Assembly: GCA_023548195.1 (NCBI GenBank)
Contig: JAJHZJ010000061.1
Span: forward strand, 7,561,374 to 7,625,373
From: Bettongia penicillata ogilbyi
Taxonomy: Eukaryota > Chordata > Mammalia > Diprotodontia > Potoroidae
Direction of reading: 5' to 3'
Length of the DNA stretch: 64,000 nucleotides
The notes under the pieces: model-generated
Databases searched by the model: none
Seen by the model: the letters and a program-made list of their open reading frames with translations, nothing else
Told to the model about the DNA's origin: nothing
In this document: positions 1 to 10,889 of the stretch, piece by piece
Position numbering within the stretch: the stretch's first letter is position 1
Layout of the letters: each line of letters begins with the position of its first letter
Program-made: the position numbers and the translations under genes

Positions 1-39
1 ACCTGACTTTGGTACACAATTTTTCATCAACAAAATACC

Positions 40-490
40 ATAATCTAACAGAAGTGTCTATGAATTGGCAATAGATGAACAAATTACAATACATGGAGGG
101 ATGTAATGGAACACTAATGCACTACAAGAACAAACATGAGGAATTAAGAGAAAAAAAATCAACCCAGGAAAAGTCATATGAAGTCATGCAAAATGAATTA
201 AAGTGGAGGACAATGTAAACAAGGACTACAAACATATAAACAAAACACTAAAAAGACAGCCAGATTCTAATTGTAATTAATAATCTTGTTCTCAGAAAAT
301 AAATGATGAAATCTAGCACCCTCCTCTCAGGAGAGAAATTTTTATTTGTTTTTTTAAATTTGTTTGGGAGGGAAAGGGTCCAAGTGTATAGTTTAGCATA
401 TGCTGTCATTTGGTTTTGATTAAATATTTTTCTTTGTTTAAAGGCCCAAGATATAGATATTGGGGGAAGGGGGAGGGTAAAGAACATTAT
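40..490 (+). mobile_element. LINE-1-like 3' end fragment
   Basis: The stretch resembles the 3' tail of marsupial LINE-1 copies seen elsewhere in the window: a variant of the block in which the element describes a small ORF2 end, followed by an A/T-rich tail with G-rich runs near 430-480. It has no open frame of useful length. The family assignment is by eye and the boundaries are approximate. Confidence 0.4.
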
Positions 491-771
491 ATTGGGAAGT
501 AATATTTTAAAACCAAAGGCATCAATAAAACTTTCTTTTCACTTCCATCCTTAAAATACTACTTCTAACCCATTCTTAAACATTGACCTCAACCTTAAAT
601 ATCTCTGTTAAATTGTAGACTAATTCCACAACTGATCAGATGACCACTTATCAAGAATGTTTGTAAATAGGATTTCTTCATGGGGTAGTTGAGAAACCAA
701 ACTATGTAACTGCTAAGGCCCTTCCCAACTCTAAAATCTATTATAAGATTCTATAATTCCATTGCAGGGGG

Positions 772-1035
772 TCATTCTTGATTTTGTTCAATCGTGTCCA
801 ACTCTTGTGACCCCATTTGAGGTTTTCCTGGCAATGGTGCTGAAGTGGTTTGCCATTTCTTTCTCCAGCTCATTTTACAGATGAAGAAACTGAGGCAAAC
901 AGAGTTAAGTGACTTGCCCAAGGTTACACAGTATCTGAAGCCACATTTGGACTCAAGTCCTCCTGACTCCAGGCCCAGCATTCTCTCTATTGTGCCACCT
1001 CTTTGGCCCTTTTTTGGTTCTAGGATTAGTCTTTC
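772..1035 (-). repeat. tRNA-type SINE, antisense
   Basis: Read on the minus strand this is the common marsupial tRNA-derived SINE: a box-like head, then the segment for loss-of-specificity sequence discussed in MIR-like repeats, and a tail. On the plus strand the characteristic block about fractions such as 'gatgaagaaactgaggca' and 'aagtgacttgccca' is clear at 880-925. Sense copies of the same family occur at 16408-16620, 39478-39715 and 53285-53525. Confidence 0.6.
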
Positions 1036-1168
1036 CAAAGCTTCCTCAATCTCCCTTTAAAACCTGTTCTCTCTCCTCCCTTCCAAAGGGGGTTAAAAAA
1101 AACCTCCCTACCACCTAGGAAAAATGCTTAAGTTCTGCTATTAGAGATTCATTAGCCTGAATACATCA

Positions 1169-1232
1169 GCCTGGATCTATAGTCAGGAAGATCTAAAGTA
1201 GCCTGGATCTATAGTCAGGAAGATCTGAAGTA
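1169..1232. repeat. 32-bp tandem duplication
   Basis: Two head-to-tail copies of a 32-bp unit (1169-1200 and 1201-1232) differ at one position. They lie at the start of a MIR-like element. The copies are nearly identical, so the duplication is recent compared with the surrounding repeats, or it is an assembly artefact. Confidence 0.9.
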
Positions 1233-1244
1233 AAATACATCCTC

Positions 1245-1425
1245 AAATGTTTTCTAGCTTTGTCACCCTGTCATTTAATGTCTGTCTGCCTCAATCTCCC
1301 TATTTGTAAAATGGAAATAAGATTACCCACCTCTCAGGGCTGTTATTAGAATCAAATGAGTTATTTGTAAAGTATTTTGCAAACTTTAAAGTTCTCTATA
1401 AATGCTAACTATATGTCTTATGACC
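1245..1425 (+). repeat. MIR/CORE-SINE relic
   Basis: Typical MIR-like order: a central block followed by 'tcaatctccctatttgtaaa' and then the run up to the 'aaagtattttgcaaacttta' tail. Old and non-coding. Confidence 0.55.
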
Positions 1426-1827
1426 TGTAAAAATGAAAAAGTTTGGAAGGGTAATATGATAAACCAGTAATAAATATTAGTTTTAGCATGACTTAATTAG
1501 AGATCTTAGTGTGAAGACACCTACCTGACCAGTTGGGTTTGCTAGAATGAGGACTGGTGGAGGTAAAAAGGGAGAGAAAAGAGATTTTATGACTATAAGG
1601 GAAGACAGTTCCCACAAATACATATGAAAATAAGACTCATTTATAGGCATAGATCATAGCTGTGGAACACTCAGGTAGGGATCACCAAGAGGCCAGAACA
1701 GTATGAGATCCCTAGATGCCTTGAAAGGATAAGGAAGCCAAAATAGGAATCATTTCAATTACACTTTGCTGGAGCCAGGATAGTTCTAATACAACTAAAA
1801 TGCCAAACATCACCAAATTTGCTATCA

Positions 1828-1965
1828 GCAAATAAACATTTATTAAGCACATACTATGTGCCAAGCATTGAGTCAAACATTTGGAATACAAAAAGAAGCA
1901 AAAGGCAGTCCCTGACCTCAAGGAGCTCAAAATCTAATGGGCCAGACAATGAGGAAAGAAATACA
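1828..1965 (+). repeat. L2/L3-type LINE 3' end relic
   Basis: Contains the widely repeated 'aaacatttattaagcaca' block and the 'tgtgccaagcattg' motif that recur near 55035 and 63705. This is typical of old LINE 3' ends in mammals. Confidence 0.5.
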
Positions 1966-2024
1966 CACAAACTAGCTATATACAAGGTTAAATAGGAAAT
2001 AATTAGCAAAGTGCTTTTTTTATG

Positions 2025-2170
2025 CTTTTTGAGGTAGATATGTGTAAGTTATTACCACTTTACAATGAAAACACTGAGGCTGAGGTAACTGACCCATGAT
2101 CACATAGCTAGAATGTGTCAGAGCTAGGATTTGTACCCAGGTCTTCTGAGGCAGAAAGCAGAGCTCTTTC
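2025..2170 (-). repeat. MIR/CORE-SINE relic, antisense
   Basis: Antisense MIR signature: 'aaacactgaggctgaggtaa' followed by the 'cacatagctag' block and 'ggatttgtacccaggtcttc'. Non-coding. Confidence 0.55.
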
Positions 2171-2549
2171 CACTTAAACATCTTACTTCTTTCATGTAAA
2201 CATTCTAGTTTGTATTTGTGCATATATTTGTATTTATTTAAAGCAGACCAAATAACCTGTACTTGAAGACCATGGTTAGGGATTTTAATTAACTGATGGG
2301 AGCCATAATAGGGCCTTCAAGCAAAGGCTATGCATAGCTAATTTTTAAGAAAAACAGTCTTGACTAAAGTAAAATCATCTGTCCTCTCATACTAGGGGAC
2401 TTCCACATATATATTAACTCTCCTCTGACACCCAAGCCACTCATTTCCTCAACATACTCACTTCCCATGACCCACTCCTCCGCTCCACCTCAACCACACA
2501 CAAAGATGGCCATAGCCTTGATCTACAGTTCATTACTCCAAAGCAATCA

Positions 2550-4250
2550 AGAAAACAGGTTATTCTTCACATACAACTTGCCTTTTCTCATTCTGAGCCA
2601 TTACCTCAGGAGCAAAACAGGGTCTCATTTCCAGTGTCTAGACCATCCTGCAGAGGAACAGCAAAGGCAGAAAATCCAGACCAAAGAGGAGGCTACAATT
2701 CTGCCACTTTAAACCAATAGAGCTTTCCAGCTGGTTGATGAGGTAGAATTAGGCATCAGTCTACCTTTGCACAGACCCAAATCCAGGTCAGAACCTTGCA
2801 GAGTTCAGACTGAGAGGCCAGCAATCAGACTTTGCCCTGCACCCACCCTTTCAGGAGCACTGAAAGCTTGCAAGTCCCCAGACTGTCTCTGGGACCTTGG
2901 AATAACAATATCCAATATCCCAAGAAAGTCAAAACAGGAATTTTTTCTCCAGAAGTGTGATACAGCACAGCCCTAACATGAAGTGTAAAGTCAGGAATTA
3001 GATTGGAAGAATGAGTAAATAAAAATGAACCACATCATGATAAGCTCTTGTGGTGGGTGGCGGGGATGCCTAAGACAAGCTCAGAAGAGAGTTAACTCCC
3101 CAAAATCCACAAGCAATGCCTGAAAGAAAAACAAAGCTTGGACACAAGCTGAACTAGAATTTCTAGAAAACATGAAGCTAGAGTTAAAGAACCTTTTTAT
3201 ATACAGGATGAGTGTCTTGAGGAAAAAATTGGGGGATGGGGGAATGAAAGCTATGGAAGAAAGAACTGGAAAGGGAATTAACAGTTTGGCCCAAGAGGTA
3301 TAAAATCTTCACTTAAGCAACAAACTCTCTGAAAATTCTCATGGACCAAAGAAAAGTCAATGACCCCATAAGGCCATAAGAAATATTAAAATAAAGTCAA
3401 AAGACTGGAGGAGAAACAGAAGAAAATGTTATCTCATAGTGAAAAGAGCTGACCTGGAGAAAAAAAAAATTAAGAATTACTGGATTCTCTAAACAATATG
3501 ACCCAAAAAAAGAGGCTAGGCAAACGACATGGGCTTACAGGCAAGAATGAATTACTCAGCAAAACTAAGTTTAATATTGCAAAGGAGGAAAAATGAACCT
3601 TTAATGCAAGAGGACTTTGAAGTATTACTGATGTAAAGACTAGAGCAGTAGAAAAACTCTGAAATTCAAATACAGGAGTGAAGAGAAGTAAAAAGGTAAC
3701 TATGAATTAAGAAACAATGATAAAGGTCTAAACAAGGGTAAACTGCTTACATTGAAATATGGGGAGATCATACCTGTCTCCTCTGAACACTATCATCTTC
3801 TGGGTTCACAGAAGTCCAATTAGACAAGGTCTGGGAATGGTTCTGTTGTATCTTGATGGTCTTAATAATGGAAAGAGAAGGGAAGAGGAATACATTGGGT
3901 GGGGGTGGGAGGAGGGACAAAGAAAGTTAGGTAAAATTAGCTCACATAATCTGAGTGCATAAGTAGATATCTATACGAAGACAGAAGAAGAGGAGGTGGG
4001 GAGGAATGGGTAGCATTTAAATAGGAGGGAAAGGGGAGAAGGGGGGAGGAAGAATTAGAGCAAGGGTAGTTTAAGGGATGAATTAGTCCTAAACAAAACA
4101 AACTCTAAGGATGTATAAAAAATATTTTAAACTCTGAGGTGGCAAAGAATGGGAATCTGAGGTAGTGAAACTGGGGAATGGGGCAACAATTATGATTTAT
4201 ATATTGTCAACAGGCAATCACAATGTCACGAGACTTATGTGAAAACCAGG
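2550..4250 (+). mobile_element. Degraded LINE-1 5' UTR/ORF1 block
   Basis: The first 450 bp resemble the 5' region of the LINE copy that lies antisense at 56850-59395. A start near 3010 (Met-Ser-Lys followed by many stops) matches the beginning of the ORF1 frame at 58548, also in its Lys-rich, coiled-coil-type composition. Downstream (3530-4200) the DNA is purine-rich, as is the reverse complement of 57250-57600. All frames are broken. Boundaries and family are approximate. Confidence 0.4.
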
Positions 4251-4474
4251 TTCATTACAAAAGAAATATGTATGTAGAATCCAAAGAGTTCCCAGTCTTT
4301 ATAGAAGCTTACATTTTTTATAACAGCAGGAAACAGGGAAATATGCCAGGAAGTGACATGACATGGGAGAGGAATGGTGCCGCAAAAGTGGGAAAAAAGA
4401 CAAGACCATTCCCCATGAGGAAGAGCAAGGTGATGGCAAAAGTCTCTTTCCTTTGCCCTTGGGAACTGCAGAGG

Positions 4475-4672
4475 TAAGTAACTATGGCCTCAAGGCCACA
4501 TCTGGCCTTCTAAGTCCTCAAGTGTGGTCCTTTGATTGAATCCAAACTTCACAGAACAAACCCCCTTAATAAAAAGATTTGTTCTGTAAAACTTAGACTC
4601 AGTCAAAAGGCTACAGTAAAGGACCTAGAAGGCCACATGTGGCCTCAAGGCTGCAGGTTCCCTACTCCTATA
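4475..4672. mobile_element. hAT-type miniature inverted-repeat transposon
   Basis: Both ends carry inverted repeats of about 40 bp built around 'ggcctcaaggccaca' on the left and 'ggccacatgtggcctcaagg' on the right, enclosing about 120 bp with no coding capacity. A second member, 49355-49622, shares the same ends and interior but holds a foreign insert. Terminal bases suggest a CAGGGG-type start as in hAT elements. The flanking 8-bp target duplication could not be confirmed. Confidence 0.6.
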
Positions 4673-4894
4673 TGAAGACAGAAGGGTCTGCCTGCTTGCA
4701 AAGGACCCCAGCAGCACAAGCATTATCCCAGCCTGGCATAGACTGGCTGGTGCCTGTCTTGTCGCCCAAGGACACAGATGGAGTCCAGCTTGGAATGAAA
4801 CAACAAATTATGGCAGCTCAGGGAGGAGCTTTGTCCTTGAGGGGCTCCTGCATGTTCTGGGTCCAGTGTTTCTGGAAAATCAAAAAAATATGTG

Positions 4895-5940
4895 ATGCTA
4901 TTGCTTAGAGAAATGCAAATTAAAACAACTCCGAGGTACCACCTCACATCTATCAGACTGGTTAATATGACAAAAAAGGGAAATTATAAGTGTTGGACAA
5001 GATGTGGGAAAATTGGAACATAATGCATTGCTGGTGGAGTTGTGAATTGATCCAATCATTCTGGAGAGCAATTTGGAACTACACCCAAAGGGCTATCAAA
5101 TTGTGCATACCCTCTGACCTAGCAATTCCACTTCTAGGTTTATATCCCACCTCCTTATACAGAGGTGAAGGACTGAGAATGCAGAATGAGAAAAAAAAAA
5201 TTTTGGACACAACCAATATGGAAATTTGTTTTGATTATAAATGTCTGCAATATTTTTTCATGTTCTTAGGAAATATAAGGCAGGAGGGTTGGGGCAGGAG
5301 GGTGAAAAAGCAGGTCTTGAATAATTAAAACAAATAAGATACATATTTTTTAAAAGATAAAGGGAAAAGAACCCACATGTTCAAAAATATTTAGAACAGC
5401 TCTTTTGGGGATAGCCAAGAACTGGAAATCGAGGGGATATCCATCAATTGGGGAGCTGAACAAGTTGTAGTTATGAATGTAATGAAATACTATTGTTCTA
5501 CAAGAAATGATGAGCAGGTGGAAACACCTATATGAACTCATGTTTAGTGAACAGAACCAGAATATTATACAGCAACATTGTGAAGGTGATCAACTTTGAT
5601 AGACTTAGCTCTTTTCAGCAATACAATGATCTAAGATAATTTCAAGACTCATCATGGAAAATGCTAAACACATCCAGAGAAAGAACTATGGAGTCTAGAT
5701 GCCGATTGAAGCATGCTATTTTCTGTTTTTTCTTTCTTGTGGTTTTTCTCTTTTGTTCTGATTCTTCTTTCACAACATGACTAATGTAGAAATATGTTTA
5801 ATGTGATTGGACATGTACTGCCTAGATCAGATTTCATGCAGTCTTGGGGAGGAAGAAAATTTTGGAACTCAAAATCTTGTGAAAGTGGGTGTTGAAAACT
5901 AAAACATTTAAAAAATTTTTTTAAAAATCAATATGATGGA
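4895..5940 (+). mobile_element. LINE-1 ORF2 3' end and 3' UTR
   Basis: Homologous to the terminal ORF2/3' UTR of mammalian LINE-1: 'agaaatgcaaattaaaac', the 'ggtaccacctcacatctatc' block, 'gctggtggagttgtgaattg', then the region on a small mini-exon-like 'atatccatcaattgggga' block and an A-rich tail ending near 5935. All reading frames are broken. The element is interrupted at 5147-5346 by a foreign 200-bp segment. Confidence 0.8.
5147..5346 (+). repeat. 200-bp insert within LINE-1, copy 1
   Basis: This segment interrupts otherwise continuous LINE-1 sequence and is repeated at 6015-6222. It begins with 'ggtgaaggactgagaatgca' and ends in an A/T-rich tail near 'aaacaaataagatac', which suggests a short retroposed LINE 3' tail. 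I cannot name the family. Confidence 0.75.
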
Positions 5941-6014
5941 ATAATATTGTGCTCAACTCTTATAGGTGTCATGACAAACCAGAATTCCAGAGGACTAATG
6001 ATGAAACATGTTAC

Positions 6015-6222
6015 CCTCCTCTTTATACAGTGGTGAAGGACTGAGAATGCAGAATGAGAGGAAAAAAATTTTTAGACACAACCAATGTGGAAATTTGTTA
6101 TGATTATAAATGTCTACAATTTTTTTTCACGTCCTTAGTTAGGAATGGTTGGGGAAGGAGGGTGAGAAAACAGGTCTTGGCTAATTAAAACAAATAAGAT
6201 ACGTATTTTTTTAAGAGATAAT
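6015..6222 (+). repeat. 200-bp repeat, copy 2
   Basis: Second copy of the segment at 5147-5346, in the same orientation about 870 bp downstream and roughly 85-90% identical by eye. It lies just beyond the end of the LINE-1 fragment. Confidence 0.75.
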
Positions 6223-6229
6223 CCCTGCT

Positions 6230-7470
6230 CTTAAGGAGCTTTCATTCTAATAGTAACAATATAAGGAGGAGAGACCAAGGAGAGATGTTTAGGTTTGGGA
6301 AATCACCAGTCCTTTAATAGAGAGCTTGACAAAAAATATACAGATTAGAGTTAGAAAGCAGTAATGGTTCAGAGTGGAACAGGCAAAGGGCAAGAAAATG
6401 GCCATGGAGAAAACTAGACAATGGGTCATGTGATACACTCATCAATCAAGACAGCATAGACCTTTAAGATGTTCCAGAGCTGAATAGTCACCCACATGGT
6501 CTCTGGTCCAGGTCTGGACATGCAAGGAGAAAACTGGGCTGTACAAAAATGAGACATGTAAATCTCCAGCATGGAAAATAACAGAAAGGGGGTGTAGGTA
6601 TGTGTGTATAGCACGGAAAGTCTCAGGCTAGTGGCTTTAGGATGGCTTAAATAGCTGAAGAGTAGTAGATTTTAAAAAAAACCCTCATACTGGAGGTAAA
6701 GCAATGCATTTATATATCTATGTAGGGATATTGGAGTTAAAGGGGTGCAATTATATATCTACGTAGGGATAAAAGAGGGATTGGATTAAAGAAGGAATAT
6801 GATGACAGAATGAGGACAGGACTGCTCAGTTTTTATTTTCTTCTATTTTCCCTGCCAAAGTGAATGATCTTAGTTGGAGAGAGAGCAAACAGGGAATTAA
6901 AACCTAAGATAAGTAGTGAAAGGCTAATAGAGCATCCAGCAGATCCTGGCAAGTTCAATCACGAGGCCCAATTGAACTACATTCTACGGTACTGAAAGTA
7001 CTGAGCAATATGATTGCTGGGTGACTGTTCCAAATCTGGAGATCAAGAAAAGTGCTACAGGACTGAATAGCAACTGTCCTGATTTTTTAAAAGGGAATAA
7101 AAGTGCCATTTTCAAACTATATGTAGACTGAGTTTGATCCCAATTTTAGGATATATTACTTAAAAGACATGTTTAGTAAACATAATGTGCAATATAGACT
7201 TGTGTTCTCAATCAGCAACCTTTTCTTATGTCTTATTTTTGAAGACTGACTTCTGCACTAGATTTTTCTCTTATCTATTATTTCTCTGTTAAGCCATTCT
7301 GAAGGTTCTTGCTGTTATTCCATTTCTGGGTATCCCATAGAATTTATGGTCTTATGGTGTTTGTTTTTTAGGGTTTCTAAGTTGCATTCCGTTAATGTAT
7401 AGTATTTACTCTTTAATCTACTTAAAGTATTGCATTCTTTTATAGTTTGTTACTCATTCCCACCCCTACC
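6230..7470. other. Intergenic DNA with no recognised gene
   Basis: Short L2/CR1-like scraps (for example 6229-6260 and about 6950-7080) lie in otherwise unassigned A/T-rich DNA. A near-duplicate motif 'atatatctatgtagggat' occurs twice at about 6711 and 6750. No coding signal is visible on either strand. Confidence 0.5.
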
Positions 7471-7472
7471 TT

Positions 7473-7763
7473 ATGTCCCTATCTCACCCAGGCTGGAAGT
7501 TCAGTGGTCATTAACAGGCCCACTTCAAATGGCTATCACGTATGGAAGCTTTAATCCACTTTTCTGATCTGGGTTAGTTTGCCCCCTACTTAGTTAACAC
7601 AGTGGCCCTCTGCTCCCTAGGGCTCACCATATTAGTGATATACTTAGTGTAGACACCCAATTGGTTTAAAGCCCTACTGCAGCTCTCAATTACCAAACTT
7701 GTGTGATCCACAAGACTCAGCCCCTCTAGTAGGAGATTAAAAGGATGTACCACAACACAGTAT
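7473..7763 (-). pseudogene. 7SL RNA (signal recognition particle RNA) pseudogene
   Basis: The plus strand is recognisable as the reverse complement of an almost full-length 7SL RNA of about 290 nt. It runs from the RNA 3' end ('cccaggctggaagttcagtg', 7488-7507) through the middle domain ('gggctcaccatattagtgat', then 'tagacaccc') to the 5' Alu domain ('ctcagcccctctagtaggag'). Many substitutions and small indels show long decay, so a functional SRP RNA is unlikely. No SINE-like dimer structure is seen. The name rests on my knowledge of vertebrate 7SL; a structural alignment would confirm it. Confidence 0.8.
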
Positions 7764-8039
7764 CCCACCCTCCTTTAAAAAAAAAAAAAATCACAGCTTA
7801 TTTTACTATTTATGGGTTAGGCTTACCCCTAGATTTTATCTGCATTCTTGCCTTTCACCTTTTACACTGACAGAAACTGGTTGGTTTTCTATAAGATTTC
7901 TACATTGTTTAGCCCCTCTCCTCTCCATTGCTATGGGGCTTTCTCCTCTACAGAGTATTAGTAATGAGTCATTTCAATGATCTCAAGTTGGGATGTTAGA
8001 CTATCTAGATGAATCCCTGCTTTGTAGAAACTTCCAAGA

Positions 8040-8890
8040 GAAAAGAAAATAACAGCTGAGATGGTAGGGTTTGGAAGTTATGCTGAGAACCATTTATTCC
8101 ACCAACTTGCGGTACACCTAGGAAAAAAGCAGGAATGATCACAAGAGTCAGAATGGCCTCATCAAAAACGGATCATAGCAGACTTTTTTTTGACAAAGTT
8201 AATTAAACTGATGAATCGGGGGAAGCTATATAGTTTGCCTACATTTTAACAAAGTTTGAAAAAAATTTTTCCTGCAATACTTGTAGAAAAGACAGTCAAA
8301 TGTCTCTAGTTCATTAATCTATAAGGTAGGTAATGATTGAATTGCCAAACCTCCAAAATATATTGTATTAATAGCTATTTATCAACTTGGAAAGAAATCT
8401 CTAACTTAAGGTCCCAGAGTCTGTCTTGGCCCTGTTCTTCTAAATGTGTTTTTTTTTTTACCAAGGCCTTGGATGAAAGCATGCTGTTGGTTATTAAATA
8501 TGTAGATGACACAAAGTTTAAAAGGAGAGTCAATGCAAATAAAACTCAAGATGCAAGAAGATCTCCATGGACTAAAATACTAGTGCTAATCCAGTAACAT
8601 GAAACTGAATATACAAAGTTTTAATGCTTGGTTTCAAAAGAAGGTACTTCACAAATAGAAATTAAGGCTAGATAGTAGTCAATGTTAAAAACAATTGGAG
8701 GTTTTGATTTAGATAGGCCGAGTATCTGGGTGTGTGTGTGTGTGTATGTGTGTGTGTGTGTGATCATTTTGGTATATTTATTCTGGCCAAATCACATCTG
8801 GAGAATTGCTTTCAGTTCTGAATGCCACACATTAGCTAAACCCATGGGACTCAAGATTACCAAGAAAAGGTGGAAGACTTAGAACAGAAC
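8040..8890 (+). mobile_element. CR1/L3-type LINE remnant
   Basis: An open stretch at about 8450-8597 encodes a piece ending YVDDTKF, close to the A/V-D-D catalytic motif of non-LTR reverse transcriptases, with the flanking context of old CR1/L3 copies. Frames are otherwise broken. A TG microsatellite sits at 8728-8762. Confidence 0.5.
8728..8762. repeat. (TG)n microsatellite
   Basis: Simple TG repeat with one interruption (a 'tatg' step), about 35 bp. Confidence 0.9.
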
Positions 8891-8954
8891 CTTTGAGGGG
8901 ATGTATATCCTGGAGAAGAAAATGCTTAAGCAAAAGGACACTAAAGTGTTAGAT

Positions 8955-9290
8955 CTTTACGTTTCTGTCACCTGCCTGCTCAAAAAGCTTCAGTATCCTG
9001 TCATTATTACTTCTAGCATAAAATACACTTCTCAATCTAAAATGTAAAACTTATCTATGGTTTAGCTCAAACCTCCCTTCCCAAATTTATTTTTGCCCTC
9101 CCCCTTATGAACTCCATGATCCAGCTTAACTATCCTACTGTTACATAAAATTCATATTTGTATCTTTACACAAACAGTCCTTCATAACATTCTTACCTCT
9201 AAACTCTGAGTCAATATTTTTTTTCAAGGTTCAGCTCAGATTCTCAGACACTCAAGAGCTAAGTCCCAATAATGAGATCCTGTAAAGTGG
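8955..9290 (+). repeat. L2-type LINE 3' fragment
   Basis: Pyrimidine-rich sequence with the 'cacctgcctgctcaaaaa' and 'ttcaaggttcagctcaga' blocks that are characteristic of L2 3' ends. Non-coding. Confidence 0.4.
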
Positions 9291-9548
9291 TAACATGGTC
9301 TAAATTCACACTATTGGACTTTATAATCATGTAAAATAGGTAAGTGGTTCTAGCCCAATAGAAATGTGCAATGAAATTTTTAAAAATAACTTTTTTAATC
9401 TCTTTACTAACCTAATATAATAGCAAAGAATAAGAAAAATGTTATTTCTGATTTGAGCTTATTACAAAGGAATAACAGAAAGCAAAATTTGTAAATTACT
9501 GATTATAGCTAAAGATAAGTCTACAATGATGATATGACCAAAATATCT

Positions 9549-10556
9549 TTATTCTTGTTTAATATATTTTAGCAGAGTAGGCTGAACTGTCTTTTTCTTT
9601 AAGTCCTCATACATATGCTGGTAGGTACAGAGAGCTTTATCCACATCTTGGCGAATCTGTATGCTTCGACTGACATTAGGATCAGCATTCATGATTTTTT
9701 GCTTCATGACTTCTACAGCTTGAAAGATATCTTCAAATTCCTTGAGAGTGAACTCCTTCATTTGCACATCATCCAATTCTTTGGCATCATTGTTGGCTTC
9801 TTCAAATGCTTCTTGCTGTTCTAAATGTAGATCATTATCAGCCAATTCTTCTGAGTGTGAAATGAGCAATTTTTGGACATCACCATTTTCCAGTTCATCA
9901 AAACCAAGCTTTCTTCCAATGTTTGTTATTTCTTCAATAACAGTCTGTTTTTGAGGGGGGAAACCCTCAAAATCACCATTTGTAGAGTGTGGCAAAATGT
10001 GCTTGCACACTGTGGTGTCCTTATCTGTTCTGGCTGCCTCTCTGGTAATTTTAGCATTATGCAACTGAAGTCGATTTTTAAAGCGATTAAACCAACCAAC
10101 GCTTGCAGCAAAAGTTTCTTCACTGTCCATTTCATTTCCATTTTCTTTGACTGCCTTAAATAAACTTGAAGCTTTTGTTTGAATAGCCGCTCTGGTGAGA
10201 GGAATGCATTTTTGATTGCAATCTTCAATCCATACAGCTAACAGACGCTCCATTTCTATCATTGTAATGCTTCTGTTTCTCGTAGTTGTTTGCAAACCAC
10301 AAAAAGTTGATGCAACTTTGCCTTTTTTTTTAATTTCACCTGCATGTTTTATAATATTCCGTACTGTAGATTCAGGCATTCCTATATCTCTTCCTATTTT
10401 AGAGTTACTATGACCACGTTCATGCCGTTCGATTACATCAAATTTTTGTTCTAATGTAATAACAAGTCTCTTCTTTTTTGTGTTGGCAGTGTTGCCATCT
10501 GAAGTATTTTTACTTTTGTCCATTTTATTAAGGATTCTTTTTGGAAAAATTAACAA
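9549..10556 (-). CDS. Tigger/pogo-derived CENP-B-type protein lacking the DDE domain
   Basis: An uninterrupted 335-codon frame on the minus strand. Residues about 30-80 form a CENP-B N-terminal (psq-like) helix-turn-helix with 'TLEQKFDVIERHERGHSNSK' and 'GRDIGMPESTVRNIIK'. Residues about 95-175 form a second CENP-B-type DNA-binding domain ('MERLLAVWIEDCNQKCIPLT' then GWFNRFKNR). Residues about 185-335 match the C-terminal region of TIGD1-like Tigger transposases, including HILPHSTN, GDFEGF and FDELENGDVQKLL. The whole DDE catalytic domain, roughly 200-250 residues in the family, is absent, with an in-frame join near residue 180 (about 10000-10020). The protein should bind DNA but cannot transpose. 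Two possible starts exist (residues 1 and 12). I see no introns, inverted terminal repeats or recognisable promoter. It could be an exapted gene or a lucky relic; the intact frame favours some constraint. Confidence 0.75.
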   Translation of the reverse strand: MLIFPKRILNKMDKSKNTSDGNTANTKKKRLVITLEQKFDVIERHERGHSNSKIGRDIGMPESTVRNIIKHAGEIKKKGKVASTFCGLQTTTRNRSITMIEMERLLAVWIEDCNQKCIPLTRAAIQTKASSLFKAVKENGNEMDSEETFAASVGWFNRFKNRLQLHNAKITREAARTDKDTTVCKHILPHSTNGDFEGFPPQKQTVIEEITNIGRKLGFDELENGDVQKLLISHSEELADNDLHLEQQEAFEEANNDAKELDDVQMKEFTLKEFEDIFQAVEVMKQKIMNADPNVSRSIQIRQDVDKALCTYQHMYEDLKKKTVQPTLLKYIKQE

Positions 10557-10789
10557 AACTGTTGATTATGGTATGCAATTGCACATCACATCTATACTCA
10601 ATGATAGGCAAGTACAGACTGATGATTTAGTGGCATTTTAATAACATTGGCTAGCTCCCACGTGTCACATTAATTGAATTTTTGCTTGCATTAAATGCAA
10701 CCTCATACCGTTTTAGAACTCACACTAAAGGAATTCTGCAATATGCAAACACATATTCATTACAATCTAGTTATTAGTTCCTTCTCACT

Positions 10790-10885
10790 CAAGGTCTTCA
10801 AGCAAAAGCTGGATGAGCACTTCTCCAGGATGTTTTTGAAAGTTCAGGTATGGGCTGAATCATAGATGTTCTGAAGTTCCTAGGA
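10790..10885 (+). repeat. CR1/L3-type 3' fragment
   Basis: Contains the 'ggtcttcaagcaaaagctgg' block followed by 'atgagcactt', typical of old CR1/L3 3' ends. A related scrap is at 63140-63215. Confidence 0.4.
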
Positions 10886-10889
10886 AATA

